From contig KV918780.1 of the NCBI GenBank assembly GCA_002049455.2, positions 62,001 to 126,000 of the forward strand: a DNA stretch of 64,000 nucleotides, in the 5' to 3' direction. Below are positions 1 to 11,895 of the stretch, in pieces. The notes below the pieces were generated by a model that saw only the letters and a list, made by a program, of their open reading frames with translations, was not told the DNA's origin and ran no database searches. Each line of letters starts with the position of its first letter. The stretch's first letter is position 1. Origin of the DNA: Porphyra umbilicalis. Lineage: Eukaryota > Rhodophyta > Bangiophyceae > Bangiales > Bangiaceae. The position numbers and the translations under genes are program-made.

Positions 1-2461
1 GGCCAGTGGGGTGAAGCCGACGAGCGCGGTGACGCGAGCACCGCCTGGCCCCAGAGACCAGGTACGAGACATCTTGCCAACGGGAGGTGCGGGCAGCTTC
101 TCCACGGCGCTTTCCCTACCGATATCTGCGAGGGCGCCGCGGCGGAGCACACCATTACCCGTTGTGGGGTACTCCTCGGCAGACATATCGGCCGGAGGCG
201 TCTGTAGACCGTAGATGTCAGCGGCAGGGGTCCCTTGCACCAAAGAATCTTGAGCTAAAGCTGGTTCGCCGGAGCCGGCCGTTGCGGACGCGACGACACC
301 GCCACGGGACCGGAGAGGGTAGCTACAGGGACTCGCGAAGGGGGCAGGTACCCTGCTTGTAGAGAATGGCAAAGAACAGGCCGAACTCGAGGAGGAAGAT
401 GTGCCACTGGATTCAGAAGACCATCCATGCGAGCGGTTGTGGCGGCGGCGACGAGACGGCTTGAGCGAGCGCCACACACCAGGGCCAAACAAGCGGGCAT
501 CCGAGCTCACGGGAGATGGGGGTTCTTGCAATCCTCTCTTGCCGTTCGCCCATCCGCGTTGGCCGCCTGCGCCACCGGCCGCGCTGGTCCCACCGCCAGC
601 ACCCGACCGCGTAGACACCATGGCGACTTGTACGAATCCGGCGCCAGAGTGGAGCCGCGGCGCGCGTCTTGCGCGGCACAAGAGACGCGTGTCGCTGACT
701 GAGATGGGCCAGCGACAGAGCTCGGTCGTGCCTCCGCCCACTTATTGAGCTGTAGGGTCTATGCGACGGAGACAATCGAGCGGCAGAGCACATACCTCGA
801 CCGAAAACGCCGCTGTGTCCGACCCCAGCAATCGTGTCCAGCCACCGCGCCAGGACGTACACCAGTCGACAGGAGCTCATGGACAATCAGACTGGGACGC
901 ACGTTTCCAGGCCCACCTGCCGGTGCACCCACCACTGCCCCCATTGTGAGTGCAAGACCGGCGCCCTCTCGGTCGGCACAGAGTCACCCGTGGGTGTCGG
1001 GGAGCCAAAGCGGGGCCGCGGGGAAGAATGGGGGGGAGAGGGAAGAAAAGCAAGGTGGCAGAGGCGGTGCGGGAGGGCCAGGAAGGCGGGGTGGGTCGAG
1101 CGGGGCGGGGGGGGCGGGGGCGGAGGCGGGGTGAAAAGAGGGGGGGGGGGGAAAGATGCAGCACAGGACAGGGGTGAGTGAGTTGCCTGGCCAGTACAGG
1201 ACGTGTATGGCAAATGCTCGCGTCGAGCTGACCCCACCCCATGCGGGCTGTCAGCACGTGCTCTGCAGGAGATTGTGCCAACTACCTGCCGTGCACCGCC
1301 TTCTGCAGGACCACTTGAAGTGCATGGTCAGGAGAAGAAAGCGCCGTACATCTCCAGGCAAGTGGATGACAGTTAGAGAAGTGACAAAGTCCTTCGTGAC
1401 AGTGCTCCTTTCACTGTACAGTTGTTGCGATGAGGCTCTCTGCTGGCCTCCTGTTGTCGATGTCGTGTCTCAGATCCCTAGAAATCGCCGGTCAAGTTGG
1501 GTAATTGCCGAGTGTTGTATTCAACAACGCAAGACTGAGTCGCTAGCCCATCTGCGTCCGCTGCACCGCTGAGCAATACCTGTACATGGCGTTGGCCTGC
1601 TGCTGATGGAGCCTCAACCCTCTTTGTCCATGTTCGCTCGCGGAGGTGTTTCCTGTGGGCTATCTCGTGCGGGTCGTACGAAGTGTGTGCTGCAGCCGTA
1701 GTCGCAGTTGCAGCACTACTGTGCGGTGGCTGACCGGTGCTTCCCAGGCGGAGGGGGTCGGAACCGAACGGTTCGGAGTTGGGAGGGCGGGTGGGCAGCG
1801 GGTTTGAGAGAATCGATGGATTTTGGGAGACGGGCAAGAACGCGAGGTATACGGTGGGTGACATAGGAGGATGTCTTCAACGGGCGAAGTGCGGATGGCG
1901 TGGTTGACTAGTAGAGCGGAGGGTGTCCGAGGAGGGAGGGAGGCGGAGTGGCGACCATTCGCCCAATGCCCCCCTTTGTGGATGGGGCTTCAGCGTCACC
2001 ACACCGTCGAGTCCACTCCATTGCCGACATGCTGCTCTTGCGTGAGAGTCTGTGGGCTGTTCGGATTACCCCCGCCCCCTCCCCTGTGCGTTTCGGGATT
2101 CATGCCCTCCGTGCAGGTGCGGTGGATAGTTGGAGGCTGTCCCTGTCGCGCCTCGTGGGTTCTGTGCTCGTTTACAGCCTGTTCTGACTGTCCCTTTCGC
2201 TCGTGCGGCCGATGGTGTGAGATATTCTTGAACCATGACCGCCACAGATGCCGTCTTCAAGCTCCTGCGCCTCGTACTGCTCAACGCGAAACCCGGTCGT
2301 TTTTGTCGTGTCTTGGAGCCGCCAGCTCCTCTTTTTGAGCATCGGAGACCACGGCGCTGCCACTGATGCGGCGGCGCTGACGACGCTAAATTGTCCGCTG
2401 TCGACGCGCCTCCGCCTGCCATCTACAAATCCCGGAAGATCGCACAAGACCTCCCGGTCGG
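1..2461. other. no gene recognised
   Basis: Overlapping short frames on both strands show no recognisable domain, no consistent codon bias and no plausible splice-joined product. A purine-rich stretch with long G runs lies at about 1000-1155. I see nothing else to annotate; regulatory sequence for a gene left of the window cannot be excluded. Confidence 0.4.
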
Positions 2462-3570
2462 CATGTGCCTAGGTGGCGACGACGAGGGCTGCGGCTGCCG
2501 CTGCCGACGCTGCCGCCGCCGCCGCCTCCGCCGCCGCCGTGGGCGGTAGTCATGGAGGTGTTGTTCCTCCGGGCGGCACGATGCCGCCGCCCGACGCCCC
2601 GTCGGAACGGCGGGCGCTGCAGGGGCCAGTGAAGCGCAGCGAGCGGCTTTAGGGCCAGCGGGGCTTGGGGGCGCGGGGTGAGGAGCGACGGTCACCTTAT
2701 CGAAGCTCTCGGCGTTGGAGGACAAGTACGACGTTGCGTTGAGGGCAAATACGACCGCCTACGCGATGACGGTGCCTCTATCAGTCGGAGGGGCGTCCAT
2801 GTGGACGCCGTCGCCGGCGTCGCGCACAACGCGCTGTGGCCCGACCAGGTGCGGCGGCTGTGGGACTTGGCCAACGTGCAGCACGCCACGCACGTTCGCG
2901 GGCGGGTGCGGGGCGGCGGCCTTGCCGCCGCCACCAGCGGATCCCGCGCGGCGCCAACCCCCACCGATGTTGGGCGCGACCGGGTGGGCGCGGTGCTGGC
3001 GGCGGCGACCGCAGCTAAATCTGCGGACCGCCCCCGCTTTGCGACGTGCCGCCACCGTCCCGGTGTCACCGTGTACACCGAAGGCGTCGACGTGCTGCAT
3101 CGGGCGGGCTAGTCAAAGGCCGGCGGGTTGGCGCCCGAGGCCGCCACCCTCCTTGCGGTGCTGCTCGCCAACCAAGCGGCGAGCTAGTTGATGCTGACGG
3201 GTGACGGGCGGCCCGATTCGTCGGCGCTCGGCGGCGCAGGCTGCAGCAGTGGATTGCGCAGAGCTGCTTGGGTCGCCCATGTTTCGGGGGCCTGGGGGGG
3301 AGCCACCGGGAGAGCTCGCATCCCGCGTGCCTGTGAGAGTGATGGCCAAGGTGCGGCGGCGAGCGACCGAGGCGGCGGAGCGGCAGCGCGTGCTGAGCTG
3401 GCAGTTGGCGGCGGCCCATGCTGAGGCAGCGGCGGCCGGCGGCACGGCCGAGGAGGTCGATGCGACCGTGACGGGCTGCGATGCGTCGTCGCTCTCTGGG
3501 GGCGGGGAAGAGGGGCGGCGACCCGGGCGTCGTCCGGCTGTCAGGGCTACCGGATCTCGTTGAGTCAGAT
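2462..3570 (+). pseudogene. decayed coding stretch of unknown family
   Basis: Protein-like sequence appears in successive frames. A Thr/Ala-rich start near 2467 runs to a stop near 2650. A piece containing ALEDKYDVALRANTTAYAM lies near 2700-2775. A frame containing DQVRRLWDLANVQHATHV (about 2845-2900) runs to a TAG at 3110-3112 and then continues in the same frame with LAPEAATLLAVLLANQAAS to a TAG near 3187. A last piece lies at 3201-3563. Alternating frames and in-frame stops suggest an old transposon-type or host gene that has decayed. No domain is recognised, so the product is unknown, and it may instead be chance reading in GC-rich DNA. Confidence 0.3.
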
Positions 3571-5397
3571 GGGGGCAAGCGGGGTGTCCGCAACGCCACT
3601 GCGGCGAGCCGCACGGCCTCGGCAGTGGCAGCGGCAGTGGCGGCCACGGCAGCAGGAGCGGGGTTTCTTCTCTCACCCTTGGTCGGGTGTCGGCGCGCTG
3701 GCAGTGCCCCGCAAGAATCGACTCGTGTGGTACAAGGGTGTGCCGGTGACGTGTCTGAGTAAGCCGAGGGTGGGGGGGTGGATGGTCGGGAGATTCTTCT
3801 CGCCCAAATGGGCGGCGTGGCGACAACTAGGGGGTGGGCGCGCCGTCGCCGGCCTGTCGCGTCAGCAGGGTCCTGCAAGACAAACTGGCAGTCAACCTAG
3901 GCCTTCGGTGCTTTTGTGTGGGTTCCGGTTGGATATTGTGCGGTGGGGGAACGGGCTAGCCTGGAAGCGGGTGGCGGCAGTAGGGCCCCGCGGGCGGGGC
4001 GGGGCCGGGAGGGCTGGGGCGGACGGCGGGGAGTAGTCAGAACACTGGCATATGGTATTCCCGCACCTAGTGCTGCTTCAGGCCACGAACTGTGTTAGGC
4101 ACTTCATCTCCGTTTCCTCGCGGACATGCAGAGACGCCGTGGCATCCTGTTGGTGTATGCGACGCCTACATCTTCGTCATCTGCAGAGAAGTAATAGAGG
4201 CTTCCTTCGTCGTAGGCGGTACTGGATGGGGCGACTTTTGGTAAGAACTATCACAAGTGCCCTCTCTCTCTGTCACCGCCGTTTTGGATATTGGGATAGC
4301 ATATGTGAAAAAATCTCCCTGTTGTTTGATCATTCTGCCACGTTGGTATCCGCTTCTGTGCTTGTCCAAGTCTCACGATGAGCAGTTCGTAGTGTACTTT
4401 CTCCTGTTCCAATACTCTTACTATAGTCCGTCCAAATATGTTCTCGTAATGTTTCTCTGCGATTAGAATATGCTTGCCGTGTTACCCGTCGTGTTGTTAG
4501 TGCGAGTATAGTGGAGTTCTTCAAATTCGTCTGTGCTCCATTCAGGTGTCCGTCCATTTCTTTGAAAAGTGTAAGGACGCGTCGGGGACGCTCCACGTAC
4601 ACAGCCACATAAGCAGCGGCGGCATATGACCGCCATTGCGTGCCTCTACCCCATTGGCTGCGCATCTGTGGTCTGTCAAGGTACTTTATGTCGTGCCTGT
4701 GCCTCACTGGTGCCCGTGATGGCAGGTGGTGGCGGCGGTGGGGTTTTGGGGAGAGGCTGGAGGTGGTCCAGTCATTGTGAATCCTTTGGACCGCCCCGCC
4801 GTGTTCACTGTGCTCTGCAACACCAGTTGCCAGCGGGAGCGCTGCACAGCTCCGTGGACGTAGATGGCCTGGAAGCACTATGACTGCTCCCACCCATACC
4901 CAAGTCGTGGGGGCTTCATAGTACTCTCCAGGCGCCGCGCTCTCCCAGTGCGGCCTGCAGGGCCCCAGCTGGCGTGAGTTGGAACATCATCCCGGTACCG
5001 ACGCGACTTGAGGTCGCTGCCCGCCGACGTTGACTTCACGCCTCCCCCCGGTTCCCAGTGTCTGCACGACGTGGTGTCGGTATGACATGGGGCCGCCTGC
5101 CAGTCCGCTCTGTCTGCCCGTGCCTCCCCGCTCATCTGGCGTACTGAACGATGGTCATGATCGGCCAGGCTCCCCACTGTCCAGGCGCCACGGGAAGGGA
5201 AGGGTGTGAGGGTGGGGGGGGGGGAGGGGGGGAGAGGGGGGCGAGCGGGTGGAGGCATTCTCCGGGGAGGGGGGGGGCTAGCAACCGGTAATGGGGAGAG
5301 GGGTGCGGGAGGGGTGCGTGGGCGGGGAGAGGGGGGTAGTGGGGGGCTGAGGAGGGGAGTGTCGGGCGTGTGGCGTGCGGTAGGGACTCGCTTTCCC
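3571..5397. other. no gene recognised; G-rich tracts
   Basis: The stretch from about 4,050 to 4,620 is less GC-rich and lacks a convincing open frame. Dense G runs occur at about 5205-5350. No inverted repeat or motif was found that would define an element. Confidence 0.4.
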
Positions 5398-5600
5398 CGG
5401 GCGAGGGAGCTGTTTTTCGGCTACATGCGTGACGTGGCTCACACAGGGGCTTTGCTTGCCGTGCTGGATACCCCACAACCCTCATCTTCGGGCGAGGGAG
5501 CTGTTTTTTGTCTGCATTCATTACGTGGCGTACTCCTTGACTCTAGTTGCCTTACCGGACACCCCGCAGCCCTCGTCCCCGGGCGAAGTCACCGTCGCAT
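5398..5600. repeat. 91-bp tandem repeat, about 2.2 copies
   Basis: Units begin with CGGGCGAGGGAGCTGTTTTT at 5398 and 5489, and with CGGGCGAAGTC at 5580, so the period is exactly 91 bp. The first two units share their starts and their ends (cccCRCARCCCTCRTC) but differ in the middle. The array ends about 60 bp before the first start codon of the 5659 reading frame, so it lies in that gene's likely promoter or leader. Confidence 0.75.
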
Positions 5601-5658
5601 GTCGAGGCGGTGATACGGTATAAGATGTGTCGTCTCTGAACCACTCCCGCAACGACCT

Positions 5659-7464
5659 GTGGAGCGCTCGCGTGCGTCTCACATCCGACGGGCCACGATG
5701 CCCACCACTACTCGTCGTCAACAGCAAGTGCGCAATGTCCCATGTGTGCCGCAGCCAACGCCTCTTGATGGGCGTCCGATGCGTGGGGGAGTGCGATCAC
5801 CCCAGCCGTCTCCGACGATTCACAAGACGCGCCTGTCACGGAGCATGGCTGAGGTTCCTGCGCAAGACACCGTCGACTTCCCTGTTGACGAGAGCGTTGC
5901 GGCATCAACCAGCCCCACAAGTGTTGCGGCTGACGGTAGCTGTGGGTCACCCATGGTCATTTGCCGAACCACCGGGTCTGCCGGTGAGAGCGATGCGGTG
6001 GCTCAAGCTGTCGCTGCCGCAGTCGCAGTCGTTGCAGGCGCTGGGGATGTCGCAGGCACTAGCGACGCTGGCTGTGGCACCGTGTGCGCGGGGGTCGTGG
6101 TAGGCGCAGCAACCGCGGCCACTGCGATGGTCTCACGTGCTGGCCCCGTCGCCGCAGGCGCCTCTGCACCGTCTGTTCCTGTTGGTGGAGTAGTGGTCCG
6201 CCCAACCGCAACCGCCGCGGATGGTCATGCACGGCCGGTTCGAGACGTCGTCGCTCTCTCAGTACTTGGTCGGCGCGCCGCTGTCGACGGGCACGGGATG
6301 ATCGGTACAGGCTCGGTGGCCCCAGAAGACCGTACGTCGGTCTTTTTGGGTGTGCCCGCGGACGATGACGCCACTGGGGGGGGGTTTGCCGCGCCGGCCG
6401 CTGCCGCTGTCGTGGCGGCACCAAAGACGCCTGCCGCGCCGGCCGCTGCCGCTGTCGCAGCGGCACCAACGATGCCTGACGCGCAGGCTGCTGTTGCTGT
6501 CGCAACGACGCCGGACAAGCCGGCCGCGCCTGCCGCTGCCGCTGTCGCGGAGGTACGAGCGACTTCGGCCGTGCCGACCGCGCCTGCCGCTGTCGCGGAG
6601 GTACCAGCGACGTCGGCCACGCCGACCGCGCCGGCCGCTGCCGCTGTCGCAGTGGCACCGGCGACGTCAGCCGCGCCGGCCGCGCCCGCCGCGCCCGCCG
6701 CTGCTGCTGTCGCGGCGGCACCAACGACGCCTGCCGCGCCGGCCGCTGCCGCTGTCGCGGCGGCACCGGCGACATCGGCCGCGCCGGCAGCTGCCCCTGT
6801 CGTGGCGGCACCAGAGACTTCATCGGCTTCCGGGGCAGCTCCGTCTTTGGCAGTACCCCCACCGGTTGTCGAGGTGGCTCCCATTTCATCCCCCGTACAA
6901 GGTACCGGGATTTCGTCCAGCGCAATCCCGGGACCAACTTCCGGCGTGACGCCCATCCCTACAGGGATGGAGCCGGCACCGGCTGCTGCAGAAGTCGCCT
7001 CGGCACCAGTCGTCGGAGCTACGCTGATGCAAGATGCCGGCATCGTGCCCGCGCACACGCCCGCCCGTACAGCAACCAAGCGCGGCGGGAGCAGGCTGGC
7101 GGGGCCGCGTGGTGGACCAAAGCCTCTTGGGAAAGACGACGCGGTTGGGGTTTACAGCTTGCCCGTGGGAGTGCGTAGCAAGCTTTTCATGCTCCTGCGC
7201 TCGCTCATGACGGTGGAAGAGGTGAGCGACAAGTGCGTCCTACCTTTCCTGGCGGTCGCACACTACCTAATGGTGTTCTTCTACCTGGCCGGGGTCGTGA
7301 AAAAGGAGGACAGGGAGGTCCTCAAGGACCACCTCAAGACGAGCTTCGAACATCCGGGACTGATGAAAATTTTCATGATCGAGGTCTTCGGCTGTGGAGA
7401 CGACGGCCTCCATGTCGGCGGCCGCACTGGTGCGGCCAACCACATCAAGGGGCAGCCTAAATAG
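5659..7464 (+). CDS. uncharacterised Ala/Pro/Val-rich protein, upstream half of a frame interrupted by TAG
   Basis: The frame gives 601 residues from the Met at 5659; a second Met at 5699 is also possible. Residues about 250-400 are imperfect copies of an Ala/Pro/Val/Thr block (DNA unit about 45-48 bp, about 6400-6810). The last 130 residues are ordinary, globular-looking sequence with a hydrophobic helix (FLAVAHYLMVFFYLAGVV) followed by charged residues. It stops at TAG (7462-7464), yet the same frame stays open for another 1,422 bp with equally protein-like sequence. I recognise no family. Frame length and codon use favour real coding sequence. It could be a host gene with a nonsense mutation, a gene read through at the TAG, or a transposon-borne gene. 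Confidence 0.6.
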   Translation: MERSRASHIRRATMPTTTRRQQQVRNVPCVPQPTPLDGRPMRGGVRSPQPSPTIHKTRLSRSMAEVPAQDTVDFPVDESVAASTSPTSVAADGSCGSPMVICRTTGSAGESDAVAQAVAAAVAVVAGAGDVAGTSDAGCGTVCAGVVVGAATAATAMVSRAGPVAAGASAPSVPVGGVVVRPTATAADGHARPVRDVVALSVLGRRAAVDGHGMIGTGSVAPEDRTSVFLGVPADDDATGGGFAAPAAAAVVAAPKTPAAPAAAAVAAAPTMPDAQAAVAVATTPDKPAAPAAAAVAEVRATSAVPTAPAAVAEVPATSATPTAPAAAAVAVAPATSAAPAAPAAPAAAAVAAAPTTPAAPAAAAVAAAPATSAAPAAAPVVAAPETSSASGAAPSLAVPPPVVEVAPISSPVQGTGISSSAIPGPTSGVTPIPTGMEPAPAAAEVASAPVVGATLMQDAGIVPAHTPARTATKRGGSRLAGPRGGPKPLGKDDAVGVYSLPVGVRSKLFMLLRSLMTVEEVSDKCVLPFLAVAHYLMVFFYLAGVVKKEDREVLKDHLKTSFEHPGLMKIFMIEVFGCGDDGLHVGGRTGAANHIKGQPK

Positions 7465-8886
7465 CTCCAAGATCTTCTCCTACGAGCTAGACTCAACCCG
7501 CGGAACGACCTCCAGTGGCTCAGTCGCAGGCTACGCTTGAGGATTTCGCTGGACATCCAACGCGGAGCCCGGTCCCGAGGAGGCTTGAGTGCGTCCGAGC
7601 GACAGGGCGTCGGCGACCTGGTGACAGACCCCGCCGTATACCCTCACTTGCGCGACACCGGGTGTGTGGTGAACTTCGAGCAGTCCTCTGCGGGGTCCCC
7701 GGTGCCCATCTCCTTCAGGTTTAACTGGGAGACAACCTGGTTTGCGGGTGGCTTGGCCGAGACCCTGGTCCATGACGTGTCCCTCCACTGCCTGGGCAAG
7801 ACCCCCGGCCACTCGACCGATCGCTACAAGGAGCATGCGGACCCGATCATTGAGGTTGATGCCACGATGGGGACGGCGGCAGGCGGGGCAGAGGGAAGTG
7901 ACGGGCAACCTGCGAAACGGCAGCGCAGCTCCCGAGCCACCCCTGGGGCACGAACGAGTGCCGCACCACGACGGCTGCCCCTACAAGGTGCTGCGGCGGC
8001 CTCGGTGGCGGCGGCTCTGACCGCGGGTGCTGCCTCGGGTGCTTCCGCGGGTGCTGCCGCGGGTGCTGCTACTGGTGCTGCCATGGGTGCTGCCACGGGT
8101 GCTGCGACAGGAGCTGCCACGGGTGCTGCCATGGGTGTCTCCGCGGGTGCCGTTAGTGAGGGTCGGCGCGTGACACGCAACGGCCCGTGTGTCACGTGTG
8201 GCCACAATCCTGCCGTGACGTCTCCCCTGCTGGCCTCCCTCGTGCACTACTGGGCCGCCGACGTCACGGAGTGTCCAGAGCTGCCACAGGGTGGCCTCGT
8301 CCTTGCCATCTCCCTCCCGTTCTACATGGAATGGACGCCAGAGGGTATGGAGCGGCTCTCCTTCACCAAGACCAAGCATCCTTCCAAGAACGGCTTGCCG
8401 CCCCATGCTTACAGTGTGAAGCTGACGAAGAGCTCGGCGCCACCCTACACCCCTTTTGCCAAGCTGGGTGGGACTGTCGCTCTCAGTACCGGTGCGGTCA
8501 CAGCCGTGCAGTCGACGGACATGCTCGAGGCCGCGCAGCGTCTCGTGCGAAAGCGACCAGCCAAGACCCGCGCGGCGTCGGCCGCACGTCTTGCGAATGG
8601 TGCCGACGGGATGGATGCTGAGATGGGGGGGGGTCCTCCGTCCTCACCGAGCCTGGATCCCCCGACCCACGACGAGCGTGGTGGTCCAACGGCCTCACTA
8701 CGCCTCAAGCTCACCGTGAGCAGTGCTTCACCAATCCCAGCGCTTAACGAGACCATGACGTTTACATCCAAGTACGAGCTTGCCGATACCATGGGGGATA
8801 CCCCGGGGGAACGCACGCCAGGGAGGGTGGTAATGTTGTTTGGTGCCCGCGATCCTATACCGGTGGAGGAGCAGTTCGACCAATAA
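7465..8886 (+). CDS. in-frame continuation after the TAG; uncharacterised protein
   Basis: This is the same frame as the preceding reading frame, directly after its TAG. The first Met is at 7537, which would give 449 residues, but protein-like sequence (LQDLLLRARLNPRNDLQWLS) begins right after the stop, so the Met at 7537 is probably not the natural start. A globular segment with several aromatic residues (FRFNWETTWFAGG) comes first. It is followed by an Ala/Gly/Thr/Met tandem run from a repeated ggtgctgccacg unit (about 8020-8150), a CVTCGHNPAV motif with two cysteines, and a C-terminal segment ending VEEQFDQ. No family is recognised. The two parts together would make about 1,075 residues. 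Confidence 0.6.
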   Translation, partial: LQDLLLRARLNPRNDLQWLSRRLRLRISLDIQRGARSRGGLSASERQGVGDLVTDPAVYPHLRDTGCVVNFEQSSAGSPVPISFRFNWETTWFAGGLAETLVHDVSLHCLGKTPGHSTDRYKEHADPIIEVDATMGTAAGGAEGSDGQPAKRQRSSRATPGARTSAAPRRLPLQGAAAASVAAALTAGAASGASAGAAAGAATGAAMGAATGAATGAATGAAMGVSAGAVSEGRRVTRNGPCVTCGHNPAVTSPLLASLVHYWAADVTECPELPQGGLVLAISLPFYMEWTPEGMERLSFTKTKHPSKNGLPPHAYSVKLTKSSAPPYTPFAKLGGTVALSTGAVTAVQSTDMLEAAQRLVRKRPAKTRAASAARLANGADGMDAEMGGGPPSSPSLDPPTHDERGGPTASLRLKLTVSSASPIPALNETMTFTSKYELADTMGDTPGERTPGRVVMLFGARDPIPVEEQFDQ

Positions 8887-10360
8887 ATTAGTGTGTACGT
8901 ACACAACCTTTTCCTTTGTTTCATTTCTTGGTGAGCTTGTACTCTCAAGAAGTGTCAGACAAGATCTTGGCGTGCTGGGTCTATTGACTTGACCGGAACA
9001 GCTACTTGCAGGGTGGTGTGTGGATGCACATAGTTGCAGGGTAGTGTATGTGGCCTTTTGGAAGAACCTGGTCCGTGCAGTCGAATATGGTACATGAGGT
9101 GGTAGGAGAGTGGCCTTGTAAGAACGAGACGACATCCTTTGCTTAGTGTATCATGGTCGAGGGGACTTGGGGTGTATGGCTGTGGTGAGCCACTGGACAT
9201 TAATCGCGCCAACCTAGGGATGATCAGACAGTCCAGTAGTGCCACCCTAGGGATGGTCAGACAGTCCAAGCTGCGACAGGCATGGGAGCGTGAGTGTACA
9301 AAAAGGCGGACTGCACAAGTGCGCTGTAGCCAGCACTTGAAGGCCAGGTCTGTGGCGTCTTCCTCTTCCGTGCCTGACAGCACGTGCCGAGCCGTCAATG
9401 GCACGTGTCGTCAGGCATCGTTTGACTCCTCGAAGAAGTTGCCATTGTGGCGTCATCTGAAGTCAAGTAAGTGACAGTTGAGAAGCATGTCTGTACTGCT
9501 TATCAGTGAGATCGGCGACGTGGCGTGAAACATCCATGCCGTTGCATCCAGATGTTCGCGAACATGGCCCCTTCTCGGTCCTTTTCTTCGCAAAGTTAGC
9601 CTCTTCAGGTGTACTATGTGCCATGTTTGAAGGGGCTCCACTTCTTTATCTGAATGGTAGTGGAAAACTACAAGCCGGGACTCTAGGGGGCTACACAGCA
9701 GGTGGACATAATGTAACGATAGGGGTTTTATCGACCAAGTGCAGACAGTTTGAGATGTTAAGTTCTCTTCAGATGTGTTCGAAAGTACCGGGTTCTACGT
9801 GCCCGTCCCGTCCGTTGCCTTCGGAAAGCTGCGCGATCCGTGGGCCGCCGTGCACATATCGCGCAGGGGCATTCCGAAGTGCGCGCAAAATGCGCATGCC
9901 TGCCACCGGCGGTGTGGGTTTATTGGCGCCACAGACCCCCATAAATGATTCTCTGGACAACAGGCGTTTGCGGGCACTGCGCTGCAGGGTGTGGCAACCA
10001 GGGCGGCAGGAAGCCGTGCGCCGGAGATGAATGCTCGGTGCCAATTATTTGCGACCAACTTTCTGAGGTAGCACGCGCCAAGGCTGTTCATTAAGCTTGC
10101 GCCCTCTTTAATGGAAGACTTCGTTTTTGAGTTTCCAAAGAGGGGGTCGTGTTGGCGCCGAATGTGCTGCGGTCTTCGTGGTCGCGTCCTTTCCCGCAAC
10201 ACCCGCGCGCGGCGGGTGGGAGCGGCGGCCACCGCCGCTGGCGATGTTGTCGCCGAGCCTGCCGCCGACGCGGTGGTGTGCAGTGGACGACCGTGCGCAC
10301 GACGCGCGCCCGCACACGGCAGTGAGTGGCGCCCGCGGCCGCGGCGCCCGCGGCCGCGGC

Positions 10361-10393
<33 letters not shown>

Positions 10394-11386
10394 AGCGGCG
10401 TGGCGCCCTTGCTATTTTCTCGCTCCACCCCACCGCCCGCCCCCCCGTCCCATCGACGGCGTCTTCCCCTCTGTGGCCCCACATACCCCCCCCTCCCCAA
10501 CCACCGCGTCGCCGCCGCGCACGTGCGCATCGCGCAGCTCGGCCTCGAGTTTACGCTGCGGAAAGCAACGACCGCCCAGCCAGCGTCGGCCGGTGGTTTT
10601 CCGGATGGTGGCGGCCGTGCCTCGATGGCAGCCGCCGCTCGCCACGGTGGTGGCGGCCGCTGCTGACCCTCCGGTGGGTGCGGCAGGAGCCCCGCGCCGC
10701 GATCACCTACCCCCCCTCGAACGAAGACAAACCGCTGGTCGCTGATGAGCGTGTGGGCGGCCGCTAAACACCAGTGGGCGGGTACCCCCCCGACGGCAGC
10801 GGCTGCCCCTCGTGCGGGCCGCGATGGACGCCGCGGCGGCGGTGGGCGGAGCGCCCCGTACGCCAGCAAGCGCTGGTCGCGTCGGCGACCACCACCACCG
10901 CCGCCATGGCCGCCTTCGTCGTCTCCTTTTTTCTGATCTCCCGCTCGTACGTGCGCTCCCAAGCGGCACCGGTCGGGAAGCGGTGCTCGACTTGCCTATG
11001 TATCTTTCGTCGAGTGAAAATATTTTCATCGTTTGGCAAGTCCAGGGCACTTTCGTGAACGCGCTTTCAGTATTTAAGGGACAAAAATCAAATATGTACC
11101 AATACCATCTACATAACTATGTAGTGTCTGTTCAAGTGTTGACTTTCGTCCCGAGTCTCTCATCCGTCTGCCCCGTTCTGTGGCAACGGACCTGGCGCGC
11201 GGCTCTCACGATGGCTGTGCGACAGGTCGACCCGCTCGCATCCACGCAGGCGGCCAACAAGGACTCTTGGCCGGCCCGCAACGTACACAACGCAGCTGCC
11301 CACCCACCCTTGCACGGCTTTGAGGACGAATCACGGTTTCTCCTGCCAGCTGGGCCCCGTACCGGTTGGGGCGCTCCCCCGCCCCA
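8887..11386. other. intergenic; simple repeats, no gene recognised
   Basis: A 22-bp direct repeat beginning CTAGGGATG, with one mismatch, occurs at 9214 and 9247 (33 bp apart). A GGC-rich microsatellite lies at about 10355-10402, where Ala, Gly or Arg runs fill all frames. Frames around 10100-10960 are open on both strands only because of base composition, with no motif. An AT-rich island at about 11015-11130 precedes the Harbinger element. Confidence 0.45.
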
Positions 11387-11389
11387 TCA

Positions 11390-11420
11390 GAGCATCTCCA
11401 CCAATGGAGCCAACCGTCCA
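11390..11420 (+). repeat. left terminal inverted repeat of the Harbinger element
   Basis: Thirty-one bases starting GAGCATCTCC, the inverse of 16618-16648 with three mismatches, preceded by the TCA target duplication. It is the probable binding or cleavage end for the element's own proteins. Confidence 0.9.
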
Positions 11421-11895
11421 ACCCAACGGCCACGTGTGCACAACGTGTGGCGCTGTCACTGGCTCTCCAAAGGCAGAGCCAAAACTAAGCAGGTCACGTC
11501 TCGACCTCGGGCCTAGCGGCGCTGACTAGTGCCATGGCACTGTTTTGTGGCCGATCAGCTGTCCTTCCAACAGAATCTGCTGTGAAGAGCACTCTGCTGT
11601 GATCGCCAGTGAACGGGCTGGTATGCTTCGGTTCTCCATCGATCGAGGGGCGAATCCAATGGTGATCGCGCCAAAAACTCCGAAATCGCGCGGCCAGGAC
11701 CCGGTCGATATCGGAATTGTGAGAACTCATAAAGGAGTTGACTGTCCGCAGATGTGCTTCGATCCAGCGGAGCTGGAGGGAACCGAGGCTATCGCTTGAG
11801 CCAACCGACGTCTGCCCGTCTTCTTCCCGCACCGTGTTTCCCTGTCGGTCTACTGTTGTCCTCGGTAACGCTTTTATCCCTCTGTCTCTCATCTG

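Noticed and set aside
10108-10962. 284-codon minus frame with poly-Pro and poly-Arg
   Set aside because: It is driven by a GGC microsatellite; the opposite strand is open as well.
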